Shown here: piece after piece, positions 11,630 to 22,883 of the stretch
Numbering within the stretch: the first letter of the stretch is position 1
How the letters are laid out: every line of letters starts with the position of its first letter
Assembly (NCBI RefSeq): GCF_029407905.1
Contig: NC_073625.1
Coordinates: 166,056,240-166,120,239, forward strand
DNA length: 64,000 bases
Source: Bubalus kerabau
Taxonomy: Eukaryota > Chordata > Mammalia > Artiodactyla > Bovidae
Direction: 5' to 3'
Notes under the pieces: generated by a model
What the model was told of the DNA's origin: nothing
The model's input: the letters and a program-made list of their open reading frames with translations, nothing else
Databases searched by the model: none
Position numbers and translations under genes: made by a program

Positions 11630-12390
11630 CTGCTTTTTTGTTCAATACATCATGGGCACTCCTGCCAGTCAATATACAGAGCTCTGACTTTCTTTGAAAT
11701 AACTACCTGATATTTCATAATTTGGATCTTCTGAAAGCTAGTCAACCATTCTCCTAAAAATGACATTATGGTTGCTGTTGTTGTTGTTATTTTCTAGTAT
11801 TTGTGGCACTTAGGCAAAACTGCAGTACACTCTTGCGTCCATATCTTCCTGTGCATTGACAACACTGTGGTTCTTCCAACCTATGTTCCTGTAAGTGAAG
11901 TTTCTGGGTCAATGTCTTGTTTTTATTTAAAATGTTATGTTATTTTATAAAGAGGTTTTATGAAGTTGTACTCCTACCAGTAAAACTCACTTTTGCTGTA
12001 TGTTGTAGTGCTTTTTACTTTTTATTAACTCAGTAGGTGAAAAAATGATACTTTGTGTTATTTAAATCTGTTTTTTCCTGATTACCAGTGAGGTTGAGGA
12101 TCTAATTTTATGCTCATTATTCATGTGCATTTCTCCTATGTTAATCTTTTCCTTGTAAATTTATAAGGACTTTTGTCACTTTATAGATGTTTGACTTTTG
12201 TCACATGTTTTCAGATATTTTTATTTATGGTTTTGTGATGTGAAGTTTTAAGTTCATAACTTGTCATATGTATTCTTTCCTATTATTGCTATTGGGTTTC
12301 ATTATTTGCTTTAAGATTTTATTTATTCTAAGTTAAAAATATTTCTTAGTATTTTTCTAACTTTTAATCTATAATTTAGAACTTTATTAT
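11630..12390 (-). mobile_element. Ancient L1 (L1M-like) ORF2 region, antisense, part 1
   Basis: Diverged antisense ORF2-end sequence, with islands such as gtgaagtttctgggtcaatg, gtactcctaccagta, taggtgaaaaaatgatact and agtgaggttgaggatcta. The same element continues after the BovB at 13206 and after the BOV-A2 at 13827, giving one old L1 split by younger insertions. Confidence 0.65.
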
Positions 12391-13205
12391 GTTCAGTTCA
12401 GTTCAGTCGCTCAGTCCTGTCCGACTCTTTGCGACCCCACGAATCGCCGCATGCCAGGCCTCCCTGTCCATCACCAACTCCCGGAGTTCACCCAGACTCA
12501 TATTCATCGAGTCAGTGATGCCATCCAGCCATCTCATCCTCTGTCGTCCCCTTCTCCTCCTGCCCCCAATCCCTCCCAGCATCAGAGTCTTTTCCAATGA
12601 GTCAACTCCTCGCATGAGGTGGCCAAAGTACTGGAGTTTCAGCTTTAGCATCATTCCTTCCAAAGAAATCCCAGGGCTGATCTCCTTTAGAATGGATTTG
12701 TTGGATCTCCTTGCAGTCCAAGGGACTCTCAAGAGTCTTCTCCAACACCACAGTTCAAAAGCATCAATTCTTCGGCGCTCAGCCTTCTTCACAGTCCAAC
12801 TCTCACATCCATACATGACCACAGGAAAAACCATAGCCTTGACTAGACGAACCTTTGTTGGCAAAGGAATGTCTCTGCTTTTGAATATGCTATCTAGGTT
12901 GGTTATACCTTTCCTTCCAAGGAGTAAGCGTCTTTTAATTTCATGGCTGCAGTCACCATCTGCAGTGATTTTGGAGCCCAGAAAAATAAAGTCTGACACT
13001 GTTTCCACTGTTTCCCCATCTATTTGCCATGAAGTGATGGGACCAGATGCCACGATCTTCGTTTTCTGAATGTTGAGCTTTAAGCCAACTTTTTCACTCT
13101 CTTCTTTCACTTTCATCAAGAGGCTTTTTAGTTCCTCTTCACTTTCTGCCATAAGGGTGGTGTCATCTGCATATCTGAGGTTATTGATATTTTTCCCGGC
13201 AATCT
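12391..13205 (-). mobile_element. Young BovB LINE 3' part inside L1, antisense
   Basis: Starts with the 3' tail (gttcagttcagttcag) and continues antisense to just past the RT active site (…catatctgaggtta…ggcaatct). L1 sequence flanks both sides, so it is a nested insertion. Its frame is intact over the whole fragment, which suggests a relatively recent arrival. Confidence 0.95.
12403..13152 (-). pseudogene. BovB ORF2 C-terminal 249 codons, uninterrupted
   Basis: Open from just after the RT motif C (MAESEEELKSL) to the natural C-terminus (…KSRTGLSD), with no stop or frameshift. It includes the KLNIQKTKI and MYGCESWTVKKAERR blocks and the arginine-rich GGRRRRGRQRMRW segment. The endonuclease and catalytic RT motifs are upstream of the truncation, so the product could not retrotranspose. 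The chosen start methionine is internal to the family protein and has no meaning as an initiation site. Confidence 0.85.
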
Positions 13206-13548
13206 AGAGATTTCTTAATGGTTTGAGGTAGGGTCTCTAACTTTTTTATTTTTAAGGATAGACAATTCTAATATTTCTGAGTAAAATGCCATCCAAGCTA
13301 TTTACCATTTTCCTAAACACTATTTTCCATTTGGGGATTTTTTGAATTGGGTTTCCAGTGGCTTGTTTTGTTATTATTGCAATAACTCTATCGTATGTTT
13401 GGGTATCAGGTAAGGTGCTTCAAACCCTCTCTCCAAGAATTGGGAATTTCAAAACATTTTTGGTTATGTTTTTATTTTTTTATGTGAATTTTAGTATAAT
13501 TCTGACAACTTCAATATCTTTATTTGAAATTATAACATACCAATTGTA
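13206..13548 (-). mobile_element. Ancient L1 ORF2 region, antisense, part 2
   Basis: Resumes the L1 seen left of the BovB: tttgaggtagggtctctaac, then diverged sequence, ttattattgcaataact and tatgtgaattttagtataat. No functional frame. Confidence 0.6.
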
Positions 13549-13563
13549 ACTATATATATAGTT

Positions 13564-13603
<40 letters not shown>
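13549..13603. repeat. (TA)n microsatellite
   Basis: Long TA run, about 15 units uninterrupted at 13572-13602, directly adjoining the left edge of the BOV-A2. Confidence 0.9.
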
Positions 13604-13605
<2 letters not shown>

Positions 13606-13826
13606 CTGCCAAGTCGCTTCAGTCGTGTCCAACTCTGTGCAACCCCACAGACAGCAGCCCACCAGGCTCCCCCGTCCCTGGGATTCTCCAGGCAAGAACA
13701 CTGCCTGGAGGTTGTGGGTGGGTTGCCATTTCCTTCTCCAATGCATGAAAGTGAAAAGTGAAAGTGAAGTCGTTCAGTCGTGTCCGACCCTCAGCGACCC
13801 CATGGAGTTTCCAGGCAAGAGTACAA
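13604..13826 (-). mobile_element. BOV-A2 SINE with internal deletion, antisense
   Basis: Dimer with the usual linker (gtgaaaagtgaaagtgaa). The second unit has lost about 35 bp between ccccatggag and tttccaggcaagag. The first unit contains an extra gaggttgtgggtg-type insertion near 13705. Confidence 0.9.
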
Positions 13827-14060
13827 AATATAAAATCTCATCAAGAAGCATGATTACATTCTTTAATGAAATTTTTTAGCTTTTTTTTTCTCATAGGTAT
13901 TATATCTTTTTAATAAAAATTTTTCTGGCATTTTTGATACTTTTGTTTGCTTTTGTAAATAGATTTTTCTCCTCATTTCAAAGACTTTATATTTTATTTT
14001 AAGTTGGAGGCACTTATTAGCATATCATTGTAAAATTATCAATATCATATATAGGAGCAT
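13827..14060 (-). mobile_element. Ancient L1 ORF2 region, antisense, part 3
   Basis: Tctcataggtattatat followed by a T-rich stretch resembles the next segment of the same antisense L1. Weak, based on order and flanks. Confidence 0.45.
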
Positions 14061-14849
14061 GCCATTTTCTTCAGTCTTGAAAAGTGTCAAATGATTTAAA
14101 CTTAAATCTAAGAACAAGTAAAAATAAAGAAACGGTACGATCCTCCATATCTATAACCTTGCCTAAAGAGTAGTACTCTTTTTCTGGGAAGAATGACCCA
14201 TTAGGCAACTGCCAAGTATTAAAGATAATACACAAATGTGCAGGAAAATAAAGAGCAACTCTTAGTAAATCAATTCACTGGAATAAATCCTGGAAGCCAT
14301 TGAAAAGACAAATGTCAACCTCAGAAAACTGTTGTCCCATTCAGTATACTTAGTAACCTTCCACAAAATATATTAGCTGGTAATATATATTATATTATAT
14401 ATAATATATTAATATATTAGCTGAATAATATTATAATACATAATATGTTAGCTGAAGAGAAATCCGACCAGTATTACTAGGAAATCGCAACTAGTGAAAA
14501 CTGCTCATTTATTTATGTAAATTCTCTTTTAGAGAAAGAGCAGGAAAGGTCAATGATCATGATTTGAATTTATTTATCTAGTAGAATATTCACAGAAAAA
14601 TCTTAAATGGTGAATATTAATTGAAGTCGGATTTCTATTCTTGTCCCAGAAGTTTTCAGTAACTTTTCCCAAGGACTTATAATGAAACCTGCCATGTGCC
14701 CTGTCATCTGCCCAGTCGTTCCACTCACTAACTTGAAAAACAGTTGTTTGAAAGAACTCTAATGACAAGCTTCCAAAGAAAACAGCTAAATTTGTTTCAC
14801 ATAGATATATAGGGAAATAGAAAATAAATTTAACTACAATAAAATGTTT
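14061..14849. other. Unassigned interval with AT-only tract
   Basis: No gene recognised. A dense (TA)-rich tract lies at about 14376-14440 (taatatatattatattata). A minus-strand 64-codon ORF at 14574-14768 has no known content. Confidence 0.45.
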
Positions 14850-15415
14850 TCAAAATATTGAAAGCATTTTATTGTAGGCAGATGTCCTAGTTTTAAAATA
14901 TAATCCTCAAAATCTTTGGCACTTTTCCCACTGAGATGTGGGGTCTGCGTCCTGTCTTGTCCCTTAAATCTGGGCTCCAAGGATGCTTGGCTATGGAGCA
15001 TAGTGGGAGTCATACCGGACCAGTTTCCCATCCCTGGCCTTAAGAAGCTGGTACTTCTATTCCTTTTTCTTCAAGCATTCATATCTGGAGCCCTGAGGTA
15101 CCATATAAGAAATCTGAATCTGCTTGTTGTGAAAAAAATGACCACAATCATGTTGAATGGTGTCAGTGTCAGTGCCCTGGGTAAGCCCAGCTGAGGTCTC
15201 TGCTGACAGCCAGGATCAACCATCAGCCCTGGGAGTGAAGGACCCTTGAGGTGATGCCAACTGAGGCCCCAGACATGGTGGAGTAGATCTTTCACTGTAA
15301 TCTGCTTCTTTGCAGATTCCTAAAACATACATTCAGCAAGTCTAATAAATGGTTATTTTAAGCTTGTAAATTGTGGAGCCATGTGTTACACACAGGAATA
15401 GTAACTGAAACAGAA
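14850..15415 (+). mobile_element. MaLR (MLT1-like) LTR
   Basis: Islands in MLT1 order: gagatgtggggtctgcgtcc, cttaaatctgggctccaagg, ctgacagccaggatcaacca, gaggtgatgccaactgag. The tail with the polyadenylation region is taataaatggttattttaag … gtgttacacacaggaatagt … aacag. The plus-strand AATAAA and tail give the orientation. Left limit approximate. Confidence 0.75.
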
Positions 15416-15537
15416 AATGTGCCTAAAGCATATCTTCCTCAAAATCTAAGTCATAGCCCTGCAATGACAGCCGTTGAGTTTCAGAGAGGGCTGGGCTAGG
15501 GGAGGATGAAATTTAAAAATAACCTTGTATGTGTGCA

Positions 15538-15732
15538 GGTAAGTCACTTCCTTTGTGTCTGACTCTGCAACCCTATGGACTCCAGCCCATCAGGCTCCTC
15601 TGTCCATGGGATTCTCCAGGCAATGGGTAGGTTGCCATTTCCTACTTCAGAGAATCTTTCTGACCCAGGGATTGAATCTATGTCTTGTGCATTGTACGCA
15701 GATTCTTTACTACTGGGCCATATGGGAAGCCC
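15538..15732 (-). mobile_element. Bov-tA SINE, antisense, diverged
   Basis: Body ctctgcaaccctatggact to head gattctttactactgggcca and ggaagcccc. More substitutions than neighbouring copies, hence older. Confidence 0.85.
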
Positions 15733-16109
15733 CAAGCCTGATTAGTAGCAGTGGTTTATAACCATGGTTCTGACACAAGTTTCAGGGCAGTTTGTACCAG
15801 CTTGTCAATATATATAGTTTTTGATAACATCAATATTTGTGGTTTGGACCTGGTTTTGGTACCCGTGGGCTTACTGTTTGGACTGCTCACATAGCAAGGA
15901 TATGCCTGACTGACCAGTGGGGTGTTAGAAGCACCAGCTAAGATTCCATTTGGGGGAGCCTATTTCCAAGATGTTTTGTATCCATGTTAAAGGTTCCTGA
16001 TTTAAGAGAGAAAGTTCTTCCAGGATGGTGCTGCAGAGAAAGGACAATTGGAATCCACAAGGAGCGTCTTGGGACCCCTTGCTATGAGGCAACCTTGGCT
16101 CTGATGCAT
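15733..16109. other. Unassigned interval
   Basis: GC content is slightly higher than in its surroundings. No family or gene recognised. Lies between two SINE/LINE insertions. Confidence 0.4.
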
Positions 16110-16266
16110 CAGATCAGATCAGATCAGATCAGTCGCTCAGTCGTGTCCAACTCTTTGCGATCCCATGAATTGCAGCACGCCAGGCCTCCCTGTCCATCAC
16201 CAACTTCCGGAGTTCACTGAGACTCACGTCCATCGAGTCAGTGATGCCATCCAGCCATCTCATCCT
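16110..16266 (-). mobile_element. BovB LINE 3' end, (ATCAG)n tail, antisense
   Basis: Last ~135 bp of BovB in antisense. The tail is four to five units of atcag (atcagatcagatcag), where most other copies here have ttcag. Truncated at catctcatcct, the point where many BovB 3' fragments stop. Confidence 0.9.
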
Positions 16267-16562
16267 TAGTTTAATACTGATGTTATATTTTTATGATTTT
16301 CCTGCAATAAAGTATAGATATGTAAATGTGGTAATTGAGTCCTGTGAGTCCTGTTAGTGTCTTATTTAGTTTTCTTTAGTGTCTTATTGCCACTGTTAGT
16401 ATGGATGCTGTAATCAGACTCCTGTGCTGGTTTGAGAATATGCTCACACATACAAGTGCACATTGGTAGCCTCTTTATTGGCTAAATTACTCCTTTTCTT
16501 ACCCCATTTTATGATAACTTCTGCTGTTTCCTGTTCTTGAATATACTACAGTCTTGACTAAG
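16267..16562. other. Unassigned interval
   Basis: AT-rich sequence with repeated tcctgtgagtcctgttag-type wording near 16340. No gene or repeat family recognised. Confidence 0.4.
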
Positions 16563-16767
16563 ACTTTCCCTGGTGTCTTAGACAGTAAAGAATCTACTTG
16601 CAGTGCAGGAGACGCAGGTTTGATCCCTGGGTTGGAAAGATCCCTGGAGAAGGGAATGATTACCCACTCCAGTATTCTTGCCTGGAGAAATCCATGTACA
16701 GAAGAGCCTGGGGACTATAGTCCATGAGGTTGCAGAGAGTCAGGCACGACTAAATGACTTTCACTTA
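16563..16767 (+). mobile_element. Bov-tA SINE
   Basis: Head gactttccctggtgtc … ctacttgcagtgcaggaga, body ccactccagtattcttgcct, end ggcacgactaaatgact. Near full length. Confidence 0.9.
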
Positions 16768-17089
16768 CTCAGGGATTAAAAAGGCTGATGTCAAGGTAAA
16801 ATATTAAAGTGCATTTCTGAAGTTGGAAAGATATATTTGCATTTAATATACTGCAATACTGTATACTAATAGCGTATTCTCACTAACCCACTGTTGGAAA
16901 TGACTTTTTAGTGACAAAGTCAAACATAATTATGGAAACTCAAAGAGGTGTATTGGTGTTGTTATTAATGTTCCCCCACCACTAGGCAGTTCTCTAGTGA
17001 AGTTCTCATAGACATTGTCTTCTTGCTGTAGTCATTAAAACAGTGCCAAAGAACTAAAACATGAGGTGGTGCACTAATATTTCAGCTGT

Positions 17090-17411
17090 TATTTTTCTGG
17101 GTACCGTTCTTCATTACCTTTACTTAGACATAATCATGTGATTTGTTTTCTCCAGTGAAATATCTTCTAAAGTGATATGTCACTTCTGCGCAGACATAGT
17201 ACAGAGGGCACCATTGTCCAAATTCCCTCTGAAGATCACTGGAGTACGTGACAGGGAGTACTCTAATAATAGGAGTAACTGTAGTGGGCAGTAGCCCCTA
17301 AGTGATGGTGCTGGACATAAGATGTGAGCAAGAAATAAATTTTATATGTTAAGCTGCCGATAGGGTTTGTTACTGCAGCATAACTTAGCCTATTCTAGCT
17401 AATACAGGGTA
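17090..17411 (+). mobile_element. Ancient LTR 3' end, ERVL/MaLR-like
   Basis: The last 100 bp carry gcaagaaataaattttat, then gttaagctgccgatagggt, then tactgcagcataacttagcc and ctaatacag. That is the terminal arrangement of ERVL/MaLR-type LTRs. The left part is too diverged to define a boundary. Confidence 0.5.
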
Positions 17412-17670
17412 TTCTTATCTTAAATATGCCTTCTGATAATAGTGAACTTCTGGGATATTCTGTCTTCTATAATTCTAGGAGAGATGATTTGTTGAATGAT
17501 TCCCCCATAAAACTTCCTTTTCAAAAAAAAATGTTTTTAAAACATTTCCCTTTTTATTTGTGGATTTCAAATATCTTTGCAAATTGTGTTTCAGTTGCTT
17601 TTGATGTTGTCTATCTAGGAAAGATTCTTCCCTAACAGGTGAGTTGAATTCTAAAGGTAAAATGGAGTAT
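17412..17670. other. Unassigned interval
   Basis: Short AT-rich sequence with an A-run near 17523-17531. An ORF at 17426-17635 has no recognisable domain. Confidence 0.4.
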
Positions 17671-18202
17671 ATATTCCTTCAGTTCAGTTCAGTTCAGTTG
17701 CTCAATCATGTACGACTCTTTGTGACCCCATGGACTGCAACACGCCAGGCTTCCCTGTCCATCTGAGCCAGGTTTGCCTGTGAGTGTCCAGGAGTCTCCA
17801 GCAGAGGCATAGGTTAACAGTGGCCTGCTGCTGGGTCAGGCCCTACCATAGTTTGGCCTCAGGCCAAACAACAGGGAGGGAACACAGTCCTGCTCAGCAG
17901 AAAATTGGATTAAAATTTACTGAGCATGGCCCTGCCCATTAGAACAAGACCCAGATTCCCCCACAGTCAGTCTCTCCCATTAATTAGCTTCCACAAACCT
18001 CTTACCATCAGAAGGCAGACAGAATGAAAACCTAAATCACAGAAAACTAACCAAACTGATCACATGGACCACAGCCTTGTCTAACTCAATGAAACTATGA
18101 GCCATGCCTTGTAGGGCCACCCAAGACAAAATATGAGCCACTGGAGAAGGGAATGGCAAACCACTTTAGTATTCTTGCCTTGAGAACCCCATATTTCTTC
18201 AG
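17671..18202 (-). mobile_element. Inverted BovB chimera with 12 bp TSD
   Basis: Left part (17683-17765) is antisense BovB 3' end starting ttcagttcagttgctc. It is fused at about 17766 to BovB 5'-region sequence in sense orientation (17766-18190; e.g. gaccacagccttgtctaact, ggagaagggaatggcaaacc). The near-identical flanks atattccttcag (17671-17682) and atatttcttcag (18191-18202) indicate one insertion event. The first bases of the 3' tail are shared with the flank, so the left end is uncertain by a few bases. Confidence 0.85.
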
Positions 18203-21200
18203 GGGGTCATTTATTTCTTGATTTTCCTGCAGCAGTGTAGTAACTATGCTTTCAATCAATGCCCTACTTCAGTGGTTACTGGTTACACCCATTTTTGCAC
18301 AATGACAAGAGTAACACAAGCAACAATAATTTTGAAATTCATTACAATGCCAGGCTTTATATGCTCTCATTAAGCATTAATTGGTAGTTGATGGCTATTG
18401 CTATTTTTAACACCATTAGTTCATAGCAATATAATTAGTAACGCTAAGTACAGGAACCACATTAATAGCATTACTAATTGTAAATCTGGAGATAGAAATG
18501 CAACAAGACTGGTTAATTTCCAGGCAATATCTCATGATAATTAGCTGTAGGACATTTGTGCCAAACTAGAAAGGTAAATAATTTAAATTCTTTCTACAAT
18601 TTTTTGTGGTTTGTGATACTAGTACCACACTTTAATGTGTGGATCTCATTCCATCTTCTGATGTTAATTTTTTTTTTCTTTTGAATTCCCTTTTGGCATA
18701 TGCTAAATAATGATTCATTTGTCTCTCTCAAGAAAAATGTATAACCATTTGTTGAACAAATTTTATTGCCCCATACCCAAGTTGCAAAAAGTAATATATT
18801 AAATGACTTACTACTTCTATTATATTGTAATTGGTTTCTAATGTTTAGTACAAAACCCCTTAATAGTTTTTGTTATATACCCTCTCTTTCCTCATTTCTC
18901 CAGCAGTAAACTGAAACTGACCAACTTTAGAAGTCTAGTATGAAGTTTCATGATAGTGGAGTTAAGGTGGAAAGGTACCAATATAGCTACAATATAGGAA
19001 ATACAGCTACAATAAGTAAATTAAAAACAACAATAACTTGATATTCTATACCTACATTCATGTTGTTTACCCTGTACTAATTCCTTTTTTAGTCACCTTT
19101 TCTGAGCTAGAAGAATCTATACTGCCTACAAGACTGGAGAGCCTATTCATTAATTATCCTTTTATGAGCTTTATAAAGGACAGATTTTAGAAAAATATCC
19201 TCAATTATTTTCTTTTCAGAATTTTGATGGAATGTATGTGAGGAGATTGGGAATGATTAGACACTGATCATTCATCAGACACTGGTATAGTAAAAATTTT
19301 TTAAAAATTGAGTCATTGTTTAAGAAATCACAAAATACATAATTTCATTTTGCATTAATTTTAAAAAATTATTTTTCAGTTAGGGTATGATGCTCCTCAG
19401 AGACAATACTGTTAGCATGCCATTTCAGTGACGTCTTCATGTTTGTTTTGGCTTCTGAAACAAACTGGATTACATTTGGAAACACTGATTTTCCTCTCTT
19501 GACTTGCTTTTCCTTATTCTTTTCACATCTGAGAGTCACCATGTGTATCTTGCTGCTTCATTGGTAATGGGGGCAACAGCCAAAATGATGATTTCAGCAT
19601 GTTGAAACTTTGAATGTCAGTAGATTCTATGGTTTATGATTGGTTAAAATCAGGAAAAATAAGTTGATAGCTTAGTGTGTTATTGTAAAATGTTAACATA
19701 AATCCAAATGCTTTTTACACAATGAGAGCAAAAGGGTAAAAGAAAGACACGTGGTTGGTGAAAACTCTCGAAGAGTTTATTTCCATATTGGCTGTGAAGA
19801 TTTAGTGAGAGTAGTAGCTTCATTATTCTCTTTCTTGAGCTTTCAACTCTTAACAGAATGTGCGTTAACTTGTCAAAATGTACTATGCTATTATTTAGTT
19901 GTAATTAGTTAATGATTATGTCGCTTCTTTTGGCAGGGAATGCCTTAACTGATGAAACAATCTTCTACCTGCTTTAAAAATATACATATATAAACAATAG
20001 AGAAAAAAGCCCTGGGAAGGCACATGATGATTATTTTCTGTCACATTAGCACATTAATGTGCAGTGAGTTTAAAGAAGTGGCATGAATAAGCTGCTCCAC
20101 TGTATTCTTGGTAATATTGACTTTTATGGGTAATTTAGTTTTAAGTCTACAATATATGATTTAACACAGTTCTGCTTTTCCAAAGATGGAGTATGAAGGT
20201 GATCCTTGTTCAGTGAAACACCCTAAGAAAATAAATTATTTCATCTTCCTGGCAATGGTTAAGTTTAGTAGAAATACTACTACCAGTTGCTTTACTTTCA
20301 TCAGGTAATCCTTTTTCAAATGTAAGGTGATAATTCCTTAGCTACAGCTAATTATTGCTGGATAACCTTGTGTGGCTGAATGGGAGAAGAATGTTTTGAC
20401 TTACTGCTAAAATTATTAAGAAGCCCACCAACCCCATGAAAAAATTAGAGTTTGAAAGTTTGAGACGTTAATAACATTATCAAATTTACTTTACTTTTGT
20501 TTCTGTAATGTGGGAAGACAGTGGTTTTTCTTTTCTCTTGCATGTTTCATGAGGATCTGGAAATCCAAAGAAGGTAGCAGAACAGGTGATGGCTTACGAT
20601 GGAGAGTGTGAACTCCAAGGGCTACAATTTTCATGCCATCTGCCCCAGAGCACATAAGCTTCCAGAAAGCGTGAGGTTTTCAGGATAATATATGGTCAGT
20701 CTAGAGATAAAAATTAAATACACGTGTGAATCTATTGTGAGAAGAATGCACATTTGTAATAAAGGCAAGTTTTATGTGACTTGAGAAGAATAGGACTGTG
20801 AAATGATAGAATATTTACTTAGAATTTCAACAGCCGTGTACTATCTGAAGCAGATGCATACGAGAAAGGCTACAGCCTCAGACCAATGCCCTGGCAAACA
20901 CTGAGAAAGCAGTATTTTATTGTTCCAGACCTTTATTTATCTACCAGCAGATGTCCCTATAAGGCAGTAATATCTTACAGTTACAACAGCTGATTATGAA
21001 AAATCAGAAACTGAACCACTCATCATATTTCCAAAAATTAATGGGATTAAATCCACCATGTACTTCAAAATCTTTCTGGAGACAGATAAAGTGCAGAATA
21101 GTACAAAAGTAAATTTAGTGTACTTCTGAAAACCACATGGAACAAAATTCCTTCTTAAAAAAAAAATCTAGGAGTCCCTCATGACCTTAATTAGCATTAA

Positions 21201-21344
21201 AACCTCTTTCTAAAATAAAACACTATTTTTTATTATATCTATGTTATCAGTTATACTTTAATATTCATTGAAAGAGGAAAATACTCAAGGTCCAAAAACT
21301 ATTCTGAATTCAGTAAAATGCATTTTGTATTTAAATGAATTATG
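18203..21344. other. Repeat-poor interval, longest in the window
   Basis: About 3.1 kb without any recognised SINE, LINE, LTR or DNA transposon apart from short T/A runs. No coding frame of interest. It is rich in TAAT cores and holds the perfect 14 bp palindrome gcacattaatgtgc at 20049-20062. It may hold conserved regulatory DNA, but the sequence alone cannot show conservation. Confidence 0.45.
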
Positions 21345-21546
21345 CTAGTGGTAAAGAATCCACCTGCAATGCAGGAGATGTAAAGAAATTCAGGTTTGAT
21401 CCCTGGGTCTGGAAGATCCCCTAAAGTAGAGCATGGCAACCCACTCCAGTATTCTTGCCTGAAGAATCCCAAGGACAGAGGAGCCTGGCAGGCTAGAGTC
21501 CATAGGGTCTCAGAGTCGGACATGACTAAAGTGACTTACACAGCAT
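21345..21546 (+). mobile_element. Bov-tA SINE, 5' end trimmed
   Basis: Begins inside the tRNA-like head (tagtggtaaagaatccacct) and ends gactaaagtgacttaca. A short insertion (taaagaaattca) splits the head after ggagatg. Confidence 0.85.
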
Positions 21547-21578
21547 AGTCTCTTTGTACATTTGAAAAATAACAGAAA

Positions 21579-21613
<35 letters not shown>
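21579..21613. repeat. (AC)n(AT)n microsatellite
   Basis: About eight AC units run directly into about nine AT units. Confidence 0.9.
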
Positions 21614-21974
21614 ATAATGTATGTGATACATTACATATATTACTCAACTTTCAGCCAATTCCAGATAGATGTAAGTAGTCTGGCAGTAGCTCAAGCTACC
21701 AGTCATGAAGTAGCTTCTTCATTTCTTCTCTTCCAACTTTTCATTCTTTAGTGACATGACACTTCTTAGTAAATAGAAAGCAGCATAGAGAAAAATCGTT
21801 GCAACGAAATACAACTGGCTTCCTTTGTTGATAAAACATTAAAACACAAAGTCAGTATCAATGCTGTTTAGCATTTCTGTTTTTAGAATTAACAGATGCA
21901 TTTGTTTTTCTCTTTTTAAGAGAGGTAAATGCTATCAAGACCAAAGAGGTGACCTCAGTGTCATGAAAAAGTAT
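21614..21974. other. Unassigned interval
   Basis: No gene or repeat family recognised. Confidence 0.4.
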
Positions 21975-22180
21975 GGATTTTGAAACTAAATAAACTCAAA
22001 TTTCTAAATATCATTGCCACTTTCTAGCAGTGTGAGTCAGGGCAAGTTAACCAACATCTAGCTTACGTGTCTTCATTTGAGAATAACATCAGAAATCTTA
22101 TGGAATCAGTACAAATATTAAATAAGACCATTAATGATCATGCTGATATATTATAGGAATTCAGTAAATGCCAGCACCCC
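21975..22180 (+). mobile_element. MIR SINE
   Basis: Sense MIR: ggattttgaaactaaataaa, gccactttctagcagtgtga, cagggcaagttaaccaac, then gaataacatcag and ggaattcagtaaatgcc at the end. Substitution-rich, as expected. Confidence 0.7.
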
Positions 22181-22577
22181 TCCTACATTTTTCTCAGTCC
22201 ATTCCTTTAAGTACATTTTAGGATCTAAGTAAATATTATTAGTTCACTTACTCTTAGAATAAGGTGCTCTGATTTCCCATTATGGGAATTAGGTAAAAGA
22301 TCAAGATCATGGAAGATGCAACATTGGTGCTGGACTTAGAAGGATTCTATTAAGTTAAAGAAAATTTTTCAAAAATTATTTTCAAATAGTAGAAGTATTC
22401 AGAGACTTAAAAATAAGAATTAGATCAGGCAGTGTCTCTTCTGTCTCTGATATTCTCGATCTTCATGGAATTAATAAACCCTAGAATTTCTCTCTAGTGA
22501 TGTGCTAGATCAGTGTTGCAAGTTCAGGATCTACCTGATGTCTGCTCAGGGACAGTCCATGTCTCTCAATGATAAGT
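22181..22577. other. Unassigned interval
   Basis: No gene or repeat family recognised. Confidence 0.4.
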
Positions 22578-22883
22578 AATTTAAAATATTGTTGCTGCTG
22601 CTGCTGTTAAGTTGCATCAGTCGTGTCCAACTCTGTGCAACCCCATAGACAGCAGCCCACCAGGCTCCCCCGTCCCTGGGATTCCCCAGGCAAGAACACT
22701 GGAGTGGGGTTACCATTTCCTTCTCCAATGTATGAAAGTGAAAAGTGAAAGCAAAGTCGCTCAGTTGTGTCTGACTCTTTGTGACCCCATGGACTGCAGC
22801 CTACCAGGCTCCTCCGCCCATGGGATTTTCCAGGCAAGAGTACTGGAGTGGGTTACCATTGCCTTCTCTGAATTTAAGGTATT
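22578..22883 (-). mobile_element. BOV-A2 SINE, antisense, with imperfect TSD
   Basis: Dimer with (GCT)n tail on the left and linker gtgaaaagtgaaagcaaag. Flanks aatttaaaatatt (22578-22590) and aatttaaggtatt (22871-22883) match at 11 of 13 positions and are the likely TSD. Confidence 0.9.
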
